Shown here piece by piece: positions 33,337 through 42,531 of a stretch of 64,000 nucleotides of DNA; within the stretch, counting starts at the first letter, position 1, and each line of letters opens with the position of its first letter. The notes under the pieces were generated by a model that had not been told where the DNA came from, did no database searches, and saw only the letters and a list, made by a program, of their open reading frames with translations. The position numbers and the translations under genes were made by a program. The DNA is from an uncultured Bradyrhizobium sp. (GTDB taxonomy: Bacteria; Pseudomonadota; Alphaproteobacteria; Rhizobiales; Xanthobacteraceae), in NCBI RefSeq assembly GCF_947648125.1, contig NZ_CANSMR010000014.1:143069-207068 (forward strand), read 5' to 3'.

Positions 33337-33753
33337 TCAGTGAGCTGCCGCCGCGCTTCCGACGGCTGCGCCCTTGGACAGGCGGTTGTCGAGGCTGAAC
33401 GCACCCGCACCGAACGCTGCGATCTGAAGCAGGCCACCCGCCATCATCACGTTCTTGAGGAAGTGGATCATCTGGTTCTGGTCGGCGAAGTTGTTGTGGA
33501 ACGAGACGCCGGCGGCAACACAGAACACGGCCAGCGCAAGCGCGACATAACGGACCTGGTAGCCAGCGATCAGCAGCAGCCCGCCGCCGAGTTCGAGCGC
33601 GACTGCGACGATGTAGGCGATCGGCGGCACGGGCAGGCCAGCCGCGGCAATCATGGAAGTGGTTGGCCCAAACGCGGCGAGCTTGCCGAGGCCACTCATT
33701 GCGAAGGGCAGACCGATCAGCACGCGGCCGATCACAGGAAGGTAGCGGTTCAT
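33337..33753 (-). CDS. DoxX family membrane protein, module 1
   Basis: Four hydrophobic segments fit the DoxX fold: LPVIGRVLIGLPFAMSGLGK, PPIAYIVAVALELGGGLLLIAGYQ, YVALALAVFCVAAGVSF, and VMMAGGLLQIAAFGAG. FHNNFADQNQMIHFLKN is typical of the family. Function in quinol or redox homeostasis is suggested for relatives but not proven. It is downstream of a pirin gene (26 bases), and this pair is present a second time at 41.1-42.3 kb. Confidence 0.88.
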   Translation of the reverse strand: MNRYLPVIGRVLIGLPFAMSGLGKLAAFGPTTSMIAAAGLPVPPIAYIVAVALELGGGLLLIAGYQVRYVALALAVFCVAAGVSFHNNFADQNQMIHFLKNVMMAGGLLQIAAFGAGAFSLDNRLSKGAAVGSAAAAH

Positions 33754-33779
33754 GGTAGGATTCCTTTGCTGGTGGATAT

Positions 33780-34487
33780 TCAGGCGGCGTCGACGAGGAT
33801 GAATTCCGCGTCCTTGACCGCCGTGATGGTGAGTTCGGGTTCGTCGATGGCGGCGATACGGTCGCCGACCGCAACCCGTTGCCCGTTGACGAGGATCTCG
33901 CCCTGGGCGGGAGCGAGATAAGTGTGCCGGAAGCCCGCCGGCGTCGTGTGGGTGAGCGTGGTCCTGGCTAGCGGCGTGGCACCAAGGACCCGCGCGTCGG
34001 CCCGGATCATCAGAGTCTCCGGCGCCTTCGGATCACCACTCGCCAGCTCGATGAGACGACCGGCGCGATCTGCTTTCGGAAATTTGCGGGTATCCCAACG
34101 CGGCGAGCCGCCGCGCTGGCGCGGACGCAGCCAGATCTGGAACAGCCTGAGCGGATCGTCGTCGCGGTTGTGCTCGGAATGGCTGATGCCCGTTCCGGCG
34201 CTCATGACCCGAACATCGCCGGCCACGGTGCGACCGACATTGCCCACGCTGTCATCGTGCGTAACGGCACCCTGCCGGACGTAAGTCACGATCTCCATGT
34301 CAGCATGGGAGTGGCGGCCGAAGCCGGTGCCGGGCGCGATCTCGTCGTCATTCCAGACTACCAGCGCGCCAAGCGCAGCATTGGCAGGATTGCCGTCGGC
34401 CGAGACCACGAAATGGTGACGCGCCTCCAGCCAGCCGCGATCGCCGTGATCGAGCGTCTCCCTGGATCGAAGCTGCAACACGATCAT
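33780..34487 (-). CDS. Pirin family protein, module 1
   Basis: The cupin metal site is RHSHADMEIVTYV with HSHxxxE, followed by GTGISHSEHN with the fourth His ligand, as in pirins such as YhhW. These iron proteins can have quercetinase activity or act as redox-dependent regulators. A second cupin half is degenerate. Usual length (235). It lies just upstream of its DoxX partner and closely resembles the module 2 protein, including GEILVNGQRVAVGD and EPELTITAVKDAEFILVDAA. Confidence 0.9.
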   Translation of the reverse strand: MIVLQLRSRETLDHGDRGWLEARHHFVVSADGNPANAALGALVVWNDDEIAPGTGFGRHSHADMEIVTYVRQGAVTHDDSVGNVGRTVAGDVRVMSAGTGISHSEHNRDDDPLRLFQIWLRPRQRGGSPRWDTRKFPKADRAGRLIELASGDPKAPETLMIRADARVLGATPLARTTLTHTTPAGFRHTYLAPAQGEILVNGQRVAVGDRIAAIDEPELTITAVKDAEFILVDAA

Positions 34488-34528
34488 TCCTCGATATCGG
34501 ACGCGGTGTGCGTCCGTTTCGGGAAAAG

Positions 34529-34798
34529 TTATGTGGCTGAACCGGCCACTTGATTAGTCAGCAGATTCTGGACACGTCGTTCTATCTGGTGAACGACCGC
34601 CGGCGCGCGGCCTTCGAATAGCAGTTTCGCCGCAACGGACGACGCGTGATGTTCTACCGAGATAGGCGAACTGCGCCAGCGGCGCGCACAAGACGATGGT
34701 GACCCTTGGTCATTGCACACTATCTGCCGCCGAAGGGGCGCGATCTGCGACTGGACCTGTTCCGTGGCATCGCCAACTGGGCAATCTTCCTGGATCAT
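34529..34798 (-). CDS. Short unassigned ORF upstream of pirin, module 1
   Basis: The end HQIERRVQNLLTNQVAGSAT matches the end HQLERSVSNLLTNHMAGPAA of the frame at the same place in module 2, with mainly third-base and conservative differences, which implies coding. The start is uncertain because the 5' part overlaps a truncated gene on the other strand. Function unknown. Confidence 0.35.
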   Translation of the reverse strand: MIQEDCPVGDATEQVQSQIAPLRRQIVCNDQGSPSSCARRWRSSPISVEHHASSVAAKLLFEGRAPAVVHQIERRVQNLLTNQVAGSAT

Positions 34799-34891
34799 GT
34801 TCCGAACAACCTGCTGAACCTCATCACGGACCGAAACTTCGGCTTCAGCGACGCAGCCGGCCTGTTCATCTTCATATTCCGAGATTCATAG
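34706..34891 (+). pseudogene. Truncated OpgC-like acyltransferase gene (N terminus only)
   Basis: RDLRLDLFRGIANWAIFLDH, then NNLLNLITDRNFGFSDAAGLF, is the typical N-terminal start of OpgC-type membrane succinyltransferases, which have about 380 residues. Here the frame leaves homology at FIFIFRDS and stops after 61 codons, with no continuation visible. It is a fragment left by a rearrangement at about 34,885. Confidence 0.7.
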
Positions 34892-35222
34892 ACGGCTGGC
34901 CAAGCCGAACAGGCTCGGCGTCCTATCCCGATCGGATGCGACGGATTCGCTCGGCGAAGCGCGCAAGATCCCGATGCAGGTACTATGCATCAACCTTCGA
35001 TCCGTTGAAGAACAGAACGAATTTCGCGACATCCCCGTCGAGGACCCGAATGCCCATTGGCTAGGCAATATCGCGTTGACCACGCCCGGGCGGACCAGAA
35101 TGTCTCCTTCCGCGGAATAGCCGAAACGGTACGGCACCCATCATCTCGCCCGTCTTCCGTGTGACCTATGTCGCACCTAACCGATCGAAAGCAAGGTTCG
35201 CCATTCTGCTTGTAGTTGCGGA
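34892..35222. other. Stretch without an intact gene
   Basis: A rightward frame around 34,960-35,120 gives PMQVLCINLRSVEEQNEF and NAHWLGNIALTTPGR, which may be a protein remnant. No start or family is evident. Confidence 0.3.
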
Positions 35223-36053
35223 TCAGGTCCCTTGGATCGCAAGAATCTTCCTTGCTTCGTCGGGCGTCGCGGGCTGCCGGCCGTTACGCGAAGCGACTTC
35301 TCCAGCGATCTCTACAAGCTCAGCGTTGCTGGCCGCAAGACGGCCCTTGTGAACTCTGATGTTGTCTTCCAGTCCGGTGCGCACCGCGTGCGCGCCGCGA
35401 GCGAGGGCCCACCGCATAACTTCTGTCTGATGTCGCCCGATCCCTGCAGCCGCCCAAGTTGCCTTTGGAAGAAGTCGCTGCGTCTCTCTCAGCATGATGT
35501 CGAGTACGTGTTCATCCGCAGGCAAGGCATTTTTGATGCCCATAACGAATTGAACGTGGACGTCCTCGTCCACGATTCCCTTGGCTACCAAATCGCGCGC
35601 GCCATGGATGTGCGAGAGATCGAATATCTCGATTTCCGGGCGAATCTGGAATTCCCGCATCTTCACTGCGAGATCCAAAACCAGTGAGGTGTCGTTCTCG
35701 TAGATCGAGGTTGGGAAATTGACGGATCCCGTCGATAACGAAGCCATATCTGGCTTGAGATGTAGTGACGAGCCGCGAGCCGAGGGATCGCGACCGCGTC
35801 CGCCTGTCGAGAATTGCACGATCATTCCCGGACAATGCTTCTTGACGCCCTCCTGGACGATCGCGAACCGATGGGGATCGGATGACGAACTCTCATCATC
35901 GTTTCTTACGTGAATGTGGACTAGGCTCGCTCCAACCTCATATGCCTCATGAGCCGACTCGATTTGCTCCGACGGCAGAATCGGAACCGCTGGATTGTCC
36001 TTTTTTCGAGGAAGGGATCCGGTTATCGCAACGGCTACAACGATGGGATCCAT
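35223..36053 (-). CDS. BKACE family beta-keto acid cleavage enzyme
   Basis: The zinc and substrate motifs fit DUF849/BKACE: ASLVHIHVRND with the HxH zinc pair, MASLSTGSVNFP, RPEIEIFDLSHI, AAAGIGRHQTEVM, and AVRTGLEDNIRV. These enzymes condense a beta-keto acid with acetyl-CoA to give acetoacetate and a CoA ester, like Kce in lysine breakdown. The substrate is unknown. ATG 36053 has GAGGAAG upstream; a longer frame to 36107 has none. Next upstream on the same strand is an FAD monooxygenase. Confidence 0.88.
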   Translation of the reverse strand: MDPIVVAVAITGSLPRKKDNPAVPILPSEQIESAHEAYEVGASLVHIHVRNDDESSSSDPHRFAIVQEGVKKHCPGMIVQFSTGGRGRDPSARGSSLHLKPDMASLSTGSVNFPTSIYENDTSLVLDLAVKMREFQIRPEIEIFDLSHIHGARDLVAKGIVDEDVHVQFVMGIKNALPADEHVLDIMLRETQRLLPKATWAAAGIGRHQTEVMRWALARGAHAVRTGLEDNIRVHKGRLAASNAELVEIAGEVASRNGRQPATPDEARKILAIQGT

Positions 36054-36227
36054 TGAATCTTCCTCATACGGATCGAGATTTTCGAAACTCGACGAAGTTG
36101 AAAGCATCGCAACAATTCGGCCGAACTGAGCTCACGATCAGCTACCACCGGATGAGTATGTTGGCTGACGCAAGAGAGTGCACCGTCGCGGCTTCGCTCG
36201 ACCTGATGTCGCACTTGACCACGAACC

Positions 36228-37421
36228 TCAGCGAGGACGGTTCGATAGTGCATCTGCGGCCACCTTTTCCGCATCGTGCTCAAACACCCACTTTCTCTGT
36301 GCCGCCCACTCACGCAAGCGAGCAGCCATTTCCGCAGGGGTATCGTGCTCGGAGCGGTAGAGTTGGCCAGCAGCGCGTGCAAGCGCCTGCACTTTGCTGG
36401 TACGTTCGCGCCTGATCACCTCATACAGGTCCAGCCTGTCCGCGACATCTTTGGCGGTGCACCCCTCCAAAAGAACGGCAAGGGTAAAGCCGTCTTCGAT
36501 CGACTGTCCGGCACCTTGGCCGACATGAGGGACCATCGGATGAGCCGCGTCGCCCATAAGCGTGATGCGATCAGTCGACCAGTAAGGCAGCGGAGCGCGA
36601 TCGTAGATGCCCCAACGAAAGGTCTCATCAAGCGAATTGATGGTGTCCTGGACGGGCCGATCCCAGCCGGCATATTCGGCCGCCAATGCCTTCAGGTCGC
36701 CCGGCGCCGACCACGATTCCTCCGAATCCGTGTCGGTGGGCACGAACGCAACCATGTTGATCAATCGTCCTTGAGCCACTGGATAAAGGAGGAAGCTCCG
36801 GCCGGATCCCAACCAAAAGTGGGTCCCCTTAAGATCGGGCGCCCATGGAAGTCGCTCGGCGGGGATCAATCCTCTATACGCCATGATCCTTTCGCTCGTC
36901 GGACGGCTCTGCAGGCCAATCTCGCGTTGGACAACGGAACGAATTCCGTCGGCGCCGATCACGACGTCGGCTTCCGCGGCGACTCCATTGGCAAAGGAAA
37001 GGCGGACCCGATCGTCTTCCTCCTTGAGCTGGACGCACCGATGACCGAGAGCGACGGTCCCTTTTGGCAGCGCATCAAAAAGCAGATTTAGTAAGTCGGC
37101 GCGATGGACGTTGTACCCCAGATCGCCTTCTGCGAGCGCGGGCGTCGCGGACCCGTCGCGAACGGTAATCAAATCCCCCTGCGAGGTGCGCAACACGGCA
37201 GCGCTGATCGGTGAGCCGATCTTCTGCAGCTGCTCCTCGAAGCCAACACGTTTCAGCAACCGAGCCGCGTTCGGGTGGACTGATACCCCGGCTCCAATCT
37301 CTCTCAGGACCTCAGCTTGTTCGAAGACCCTTACCTCGAGGCCGCGCGCCCGAAGCGCAAGCGCGGCCGTGAGGCCCCCAATGCCGCCGCCAACTATTGC
37401 GATGCGAAGCGAGCCAGGCAT
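36228..37421 (-). CDS. FAD-dependent aromatic hydroxylase (salicylate hydroxylase-like)
   Basis: This is a group A flavoprotein monooxygenase: the FAD-binding GGGIGGLTAALALRARG at the N terminus, DG in VIGADGIRSVVQREI, and GDAAHPMVPHVGQGAGQSIEDG. Such enzymes hydroxylate activated aromatic rings using NAD(P)H and O2. The ring substrate cannot be read; salicylate, 3-hydroxybenzoate and 6-hydroxynicotinate types look alike. It has the usual length (397). Its upstream region (37,470-37,620) is homologous to that of the aldolase at 42532-43335 and contains two TTCG-N7-CGAA dyads nearby. Confidence 0.88.
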   Translation of the reverse strand: MPGSLRIAIVGGGIGGLTAALALRARGLEVRVFEQAEVLREIGAGVSVHPNAARLLKRVGFEEQLQKIGSPISAAVLRTSQGDLITVRDGSATPALAEGDLGYNVHRADLLNLLFDALPKGTVALGHRCVQLKEEDDRVRLSFANGVAAEADVVIGADGIRSVVQREIGLQSRPTSERIMAYRGLIPAERLPWAPDLKGTHFWLGSGRSFLLYPVAQGRLINMVAFVPTDTDSEESWSAPGDLKALAAEYAGWDRPVQDTINSLDETFRWGIYDRAPLPYWSTDRITLMGDAAHPMVPHVGQGAGQSIEDGFTLAVLLEGCTAKDVADRLDLYEVIRRERTSKVQALARAAGQLYRSEHDTPAEMAARLREWAAQRKWVFEHDAEKVAADALSNRPR

Positions 37422-37556
37422 GTCTCTAAACCTTTGCTGTTAAACCGCATTCACGGACCCGGCGAGCGAGGGCGGTCATAGTCGGTTCGGAATGGGTCAC
37501 AGCTCTTCTATTGCCGCCGAAGGGTCAGGACGCAATTCGACTTTGAGAAAGCCGCA

Positions 37557-37571
37557 TTCGCAGGACACGAA
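37557..37571. promoter_or_regulatory. TTCG-N7-CGAA dyad, site 1
   Basis: TTCGCAGGACACGAA, about 136 bases before the FAD hydroxylase start. The equivalent position upstream of the aldolase gene holds site 3. Confidence 0.5.
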
Positions 37572-37684
37572 GCGGCAACTGAGCCACTACTTGCTGCCGA
37601 GATCGGTTTACGCGACAGCAGGAACGCCGTCTTGGCAAGACCGGACGCGTCGCGAAAAGCATACCCTTCGGTGTTTGGCTCCCT

Positions 37685-37699
37685 TTCGCAGTTTGCGAA
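37685..37699. promoter_or_regulatory. TTCG-N7-CGAA dyad, site 2
   Basis: TTCGCAGTTTGCGAA, a near-perfect dyad with six-base arms, followed by GAC-rich sequence (GACGACTGGA) also found after site 4 at 46489-46503. Confidence 0.55.
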
Positions 37700-38077
37700 G
37701 ATATGAGCGTGACAGACGACTGGACCGCCGATCTTGGTTATTCGTATAGCTGCAAAAATCATTAGAAGCCGGCGAGCGCTCCGCCTGAGCATGAACTTCC
37801 GCGAGGGAGGGAGACATGGCTATGACCCGTTTGCGGACGAACGCACGTCTGCGCGACCAGCATGGTGTCGCTTGGCAACCGCGACCTTCCCTTTTTACTG
37901 ATCCGCTTTGGGATCGGCGAAATTGCTCTATCGGGCCAATCAGAGCCTCTAGGCAGCTACGATCTGGCGATCCTTCTTCGGGAGAGGTTTCGAGACGCGC
38001 GCGATACATCCGCATGACTATCGGGACGACTTGGGTTTCCTCGTCGCGGGCGGCTCTCCAGAAATTGAGAGGACGAC

Positions 38078-38833
38078 ATGACTAATCGTACACTCGACGG
38101 CAAGGTAGCCCTCGTGACCGGCGCTGCCGGCGAAATCGGAACTGCAACCATCCAACTCCTGGCTGAACGCGGTGCGCGCATCGTCGCAGTCGACCGCGAT
38201 TCGGAGGGCCTCGCTCGCGCTTTCGGGAAGTTGCCCGCTTCAGCAGAGGCACTTTCCATTGTCGCGGACGTCAGCCACGAACAGGATGTCGCTTCTTACG
38301 TGACGCGGGCACGCGACGCCATGGGCGGCGTCCATATCTTCTTTAACAATGCCGGCATCGTAGGAGATATCAAGCCGATCCCGGACTATCCGGTCGAAAC
38401 GCTTCGCCGGGTGCTCGATATCAATGTCGTTGGCGTCTTCCTCGGGCTCAAATACGTCCTACCGGTCATGCGCAGTCAGGGTGTCGGCAGCATCGTCAAC
38501 ACCGCCTCGGTAGCAGGCCTGATGGGTGGTCCCCATTTCGCCGCCTACAGCGCAAGCAAGCACGCTGTCATCGGCTTGACAAAGAGCGCTGCACTCGAAT
38601 GCGCGGGCAGCCAAGTTCGCGTGAACTGCGTTTGCCCTGGCCTGATCGACAGCCGCATGCTGTCCACCATCGTCAACGGGATGCCCGTGGAGAAAGCGCT
38701 CGAGCGCATTCCAGCGCGGCGTCTCGGCCTCGCGACTGATGTTGCTGCCGTGGTCGCGTTTCTCGCCTCAGACGACGCGCGCTATGTCACCGGCGCATCT
38801 TATCCCGTCGATGGCGGGCGAACCGCGGGCTGA
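38078..38833 (+). CDS. Short-chain dehydrogenase/reductase (251 aa)
   Basis: Classical SDR with cofactor motif TGAAGEIG, NNAG in FFNNAGIVGD, and the catalytic Ser, Tyr and Lys in NTASVAGL and AAYSASKHAV. VDRD after the second strand suggests NAD(H). It interconverts an alcohol and ketone, probably on a catabolic intermediate. The end GASYPVDGGRTAG is typical. It is divergent from the FAD hydroxylase. Confidence 0.9.
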   Translation: MTNRTLDGKVALVTGAAGEIGTATIQLLAERGARIVAVDRDSEGLARAFGKLPASAEALSIVADVSHEQDVASYVTRARDAMGGVHIFFNNAGIVGDIKPIPDYPVETLRRVLDINVVGVFLGLKYVLPVMRSQGVGSIVNTASVAGLMGGPHFAAYSASKHAVIGLTKSAALECAGSQVRVNCVCPGLIDSRMLSTIVNGMPVEKALERIPARRLGLATDVAAVVAFLASDDARYVTGASYPVDGGRTAG

Positions 38834-39128
38834 TCCGGCGTGTCCATAAATCCCATCCATCGTGTGATGCGTTCAGCTGACCAACCTCGGGCACATTGCG
38901 GCTTCGGGTGGGACGTTCGATGACCCGAACCCCGAGCTGCTCTTCGGGGAGCGCGACGCGACGGGTGACCGCGGGACTTGGGAATACCTAGCTGCCGCGC
39001 GCCGCCGAGAAGCTCGTTGTCCGACAACGACAGCAAGGAAAGAGCGGGTCTTTCAGACCTCTCATGGTTGCGCTCGCTTGGGGTCGTGTGGCGCTCTTGA
39101 AGAGGAAGCGACCGCCAGCCGGGAAGCC

Positions 39129-40613
39129 TTAGTTTGCAACGATCCGCCGTTCATGCGCAGTAAACGAGAAAAAGTGCGTCTTGATCTCCTGAAACTCCTC
39201 CATCGCTCGCGCGCCGCGCATGCGACCTGTGCCGCTGTTCTTGAAGCCGCCCTCCTCGACTGTATTGGACAGAATTCCCCACCCATTCGTCCACACCGTG
39301 CCCGCTTTCAGTCTCCGCACTACGCGGGCCGCGCGGTCGATGTCCTTGGTGAAGACCGCCGCCGCCAACCCATAAGTAGTCGCGTTGGCACGCGCAATGG
39401 CTTCCGCCTCACCCTCGAAGGTCTCAAAGCTCAGCACCGGTCCGAATATCTCCTCCTGGATGAGCGGCACGTCGAGCCGTTCGGTTTCCAGCATCGCGGG
39501 CCGATAGAAGGCGCCCTTGGCCAGTGCGGCGTCCGCGGGCCGACCGCCGCGCACCAGGACTTTAGCGTACTTCGCTGCCGCTTCGACAATACCGTCAATA
39601 CGATCCACGCTAACGTTGTCGATCAGCGGTCCCATTTCGCTGGCTTCCTGATCGGCCGGGCCGACGATCAAGTTGCCCAGTAGCTCCGAGAGCCGCGCCC
39701 GGTAGGTTTCCGCCACGCTCCGTTGCACCAGAACGCGCGACCCGGTCATGCAGAACTGACCGTTGAACTGTGTGAGAGCCCGGACGACTAGGGGTGCGAC
39801 CGTATCGATATCCGCGTCGCCAAACACGATCAGCGGGGTCTTCCCGCCCAACTCGAGCGAAGTCCGCTTGAGCGTCTCGGCGGCCTTTGCGCCAATGATA
39901 CGGCCGACCTTTGTGCTTCCCGTGTAGTTGATCACATCGACATCGTTGGAAGCGATCAGCAGGGGAGCCCCTTCGTTACCGGTTTCCGTGAATATGTTTA
40001 CGACGCCCTTTGGCAGTGACTTGGTGGCGGCAATTGCCTCGGCGAGGATCGCATTAGTCAGCCCCGTTTGACCGGGCATCTTGACCGACACGGTACAACC
40101 CGCCGCGAGAGCAGGAGCGAGGGCTCGGACAAGGAGCGCGATCGGCGCGTTCCACGGCACGATGATGCCCGCAACACCAATTGGCTCACGCCACGTGGTT
40201 GCGAGGAGGCCCGGTGCCAGCTCCGCTGTAGAGCCCGTCTGCGAAAGAGCTGCGCCCGCATTGTATCGAAGGGTGAGCGGTGCCCCTGAAGCTTCCCGGC
40301 GCGCCTGCGTAATGACTTTACCCATTTCGCGCGCCAATGTGGTAGCGAGGCGATCGACACGCTCTTCAATCCGGTGAGCAAGTTCGAAGAGCGAAGCCGC
40401 TCGCGCGCTGCGATCAGAAACCCAGGTCTCGGTGTCAAATGCACGACGTGCGGCCGCGATCGCGGCACGCGCTTCCGCTGCGCCTGCGTCAGAAAAATAG
40501 CCAATAACTTCGCCATTTGACGGATTGACCGATGAGCTCACGCGCGTAGAGGCAACCCACTCGCCGTCAATCCAGTGGCCAGGATTTTCGGTTGCATTGT
40601 GACTATCGTGCAC
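39129..40613 (-). CDS. NAD(P)-dependent aldehyde dehydrogenase (494 aa)
   Basis: The catalytic Glu in TSLELGGKTPLIVFGDAD and Cys in GQFCMTGSRVLVQ are present, with the cofactor segment IIVPWNAPIALLVRALAPAL and the end GGFKNSGTGRMRGARAMEEF. It oxidises an aldehyde to an acid; the substrate is not known. GTG 40613 with AGGAG upstream is preferred to the frame start at 40676. It is convergent with the SDR gene and may remove its product's aldehyde. Confidence 0.92.
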   Translation of the reverse strand: MHDSHNATENPGHWIDGEWVASTRVSSSVNPSNGEVIGYFSDAGAAEARAAIAAARRAFDTETWVSDRSARAASLFELAHRIEERVDRLATTLAREMGKVITQARREASGAPLTLRYNAGAALSQTGSTAELAPGLLATTWREPIGVAGIIVPWNAPIALLVRALAPALAAGCTVSVKMPGQTGLTNAILAEAIAATKSLPKGVVNIFTETGNEGAPLLIASNDVDVINYTGSTKVGRIIGAKAAETLKRTSLELGGKTPLIVFGDADIDTVAPLVVRALTQFNGQFCMTGSRVLVQRSVAETYRARLSELLGNLIVGPADQEASEMGPLIDNVSVDRIDGIVEAAAKYAKVLVRGGRPADAALAKGAFYRPAMLETERLDVPLIQEEIFGPVLSFETFEGEAEAIARANATTYGLAAAVFTKDIDRAARVVRRLKAGTVWTNGWGILSNTVEEGGFKNSGTGRMRGARAMEEFQEIKTHFFSFTAHERRIVAN

Positions 40614-41120
40614 GATGGAGCTCCTTCCTCGGACAACGCAGGCAAAGTAGAATGCGTCGATCGGGCGACTAGTCATAGATTTTCGAACAGCCTGTTCCTA
40701 CAAGGTGAACAATACACGGCTGATCTGATGGCATTCGTCATAGCGTTTCTTGCCGGCGCTCGATCCTGAGTAGAACGGACTCTGATGTTCCTGAAGATCT
40801 CTTGCGTTCGCTCGACGATGCTGTCGAGCTCCCAAAGGTGCATCATCATGAGATACACGACGAAGGTGCGCTGCCCCACCTGCGGCAGGATGTTGCAGCG
40901 GCTGATGTATTACTAGAAGTCCGGATCCTTCGCGGCCGACGCCAGAGTCCTCCTTCTGCGGGCGGAGGCGCGCTGGGGCGGTCACGGGGGCCCGTAAACC
41001 GTGCCGAAACGTCGAGCAGATACGGGAAGCTACGAAACTATGGAAAGGCCTGGTCTTGGCCGGCCCATGGACGGCTCCACGCATCCGGCCAGCAGGCACA
41101 CACCAGGTCCATCAAAGTCT
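40614..41120. other. Stretch without a convincing gene
   Basis: A leftward frame (40673-40879) holds VGQRTFVVYLMMMHLWELDS and could be a protein remnant. Nothing else is supported. Confidence 0.35.
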
Positions 41121-41525
41121 TTACGTTGCGGTGGCTATAGTCGGACGGTTGAAACGCTCGTCGAGACTGACCGCTCCTGCACCGAAAGCGACGATCTGAA
41201 GCAAGCCACCAGCCATCATGACGTTTTTTAGGAAGTGGATCATCTGGTTCTGGTCTGCGAAATTGGCGTGGAACGACAGCGCAGTTGCGATGGAGAACAC
41301 GGCCAGCGCTGCCGCAACGATGCGGGTCTGATAACCAGCGATCAGCAGGAGCCCGCCGCCGAGTTCGACGGCGACCGCCACGATGTAGGCGAGTGGTGGA
41401 ACGGGCAGCCCGACCGCGCCAATCATCGCGGTCGTCGGCCCGTAAGCGGCGAGCTTACCGAAGCCGCTCATCGCGAATGGCAAGCCTATAAGTACGCGGC
41501 CGATCAGGGGAAGGTAACGATTCAT
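41121..41525 (-). CDS. DoxX family membrane protein, module 2
   Basis: The sequence is very like that of module 1 (same MNRYLP-IGRVLIGLPFAMSG start, same NFADQNQMIHFLKNVMMAGG centre), with four membrane segments. Substitutions are conservative, and the C terminus is shorter. It follows its pirin gene by 24 bases. Same uncertain redox role. Confidence 0.88.
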   Translation of the reverse strand: MNRYLPLIGRVLIGLPFAMSGFGKLAAYGPTTAMIGAVGLPVPPLAYIVAVAVELGGGLLLIAGYQTRIVAAALAVFSIATALSFHANFADQNQMIHFLKNVMMAGGLLQIVAFGAGAVSLDERFNRPTIATAT

Positions 41526-41549
41526 GTGTCTGCTCCTTGCGACAAGACT

Positions 41550-42251
41550 TCAGGCGGCATCGACGAGAATGAATTCAGCATTCTCCACCGCCGTGATGGT
41601 GAGTTCAGGTTCATCGATGGCGGCGATGCCGTCGCCGACTGCGACCCGCTGCCCATTGACGAGGATCACGCCTTGGGCGGGGGCGAGATAGGTGTTCCGC
41701 AAGCCCACCGCTGGGGTGTGAGTAACAGTGCTTCTGGCAAGCAGCGTAGCGGCAAGAATTCGCGCGTCTGCGCGGATCAAGAGCGTCTCGTTGCTCTGAG
41801 GATCGCCGCTTGCCAACTCGACGAGACGACCGGCGCGATCTGTCTTCGGAAATTTGCGAGTGTCCCAACGCGGCTTCCCACCGCGCTCGCGCGGAAGTAG
41901 CCAGATTTGGAAGAGCTTAAGTGGGTCTTCATCGCGGTTGTGTTCGGAATGCCTGATGCCCGTCCCGGCGCTCATCACCTGAACATCGCCAGCGACGGTC
42001 CGGCCAACATTGCCAGCGCTGTCTTCATGCGTGACGGCTCCCTCGCGTACGTATGTTAGGATCTCCATGTCCTCATGGGAGTGCAGGCCAAAGCCTGTGC
42101 CTGGCGCGATCTCGTCGTCGTTCCAAACGACAAGAGAACCCAAAGGACGATTCGCTGGATTGCCTCCAGGCGAAACGATGAAGTGATGACGCGCCTTGAG
42201 CCACCCGTGGTCGCCGTGATCCAGTGTCTCTTTTGAGCGTAGCTGTAACAT
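41550..42251 (-). CDS. Pirin family protein, module 2
   Basis: HSHEDMEILTYV and GTGIRHSEHN give the metal site. It differs from module 1 by scattered conservative changes and shares its C-terminal VENAEFILVDAA. Expected iron-binding cupin with dioxygenase or regulatory activity. Confidence 0.9.
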   Translation of the reverse strand: MLQLRSKETLDHGDHGWLKARHHFIVSPGGNPANRPLGSLVVWNDDEIAPGTGFGLHSHEDMEILTYVREGAVTHEDSAGNVGRTVAGDVQVMSAGTGIRHSEHNRDEDPLKLFQIWLLPRERGGKPRWDTRKFPKTDRAGRLVELASGDPQSNETLLIRADARILAATLLARSTVTHTPAVGLRNTYLAPAQGVILVNGQRVAVGDGIAAIDEPELTITAVENAEFILVDAA

Positions 42252-42298
42252 GACTGTTCCTCAGCTTCGGACCCGATCGGTCCGCGTTTCTGGAATAG

Positions 42299-42490
42299 TT
42301 ATGCGGCCGGGCCGGCCATATGATTAGTCAGCAGATTGGAGACACTCCGTTCTAGCTGGTGAACGCTCGTGGTTACGCCCTGCCCGTCCGTCGACAATTT
42401 TAGAACCGCTGCCGCAGATGCAGCAACGTGATCGGTACTTGTTGTTTGGGTGCACTTAATTCGCCGCGGAACGGGGGGAACTAGAGCCAT
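42299..42490 (-). CDS. Short unassigned ORF upstream of pirin, module 2
   Basis: The 63-residue frame ends SVHQLERSVSNLLTNHMAG, matching the frame before the module 1 pirin. It is 47 bases upstream of the pirin start and may be part of the module. Function unknown. Confidence 0.4.
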   Translation of the reverse strand: MALVPPVPRRIKCTQTTSTDHVAASAAAVLKLSTDGQGVTTSVHQLERSVSNLLTNHMAGPAA

Positions 42491-42531
42491 GAGTTCAACT
42501 GACGCGTCCAGCTCGCGGACAGGTTTCTGCT

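Larger units (their letters stand above)
37422..38077. other. Divergent regulatory region between FAD hydroxylase and SDR genes
   Basis: No gene is convincing. About 150 bases (37,470-37,620) align with 43,345-43,495, sharing TCATAGTCGGTTCGG, CTTTGAGAAAGC and a TCGGTT...GACAGCA block. Dyads occur at 37557-37571 and 37685-37699. Confidence 0.6.
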
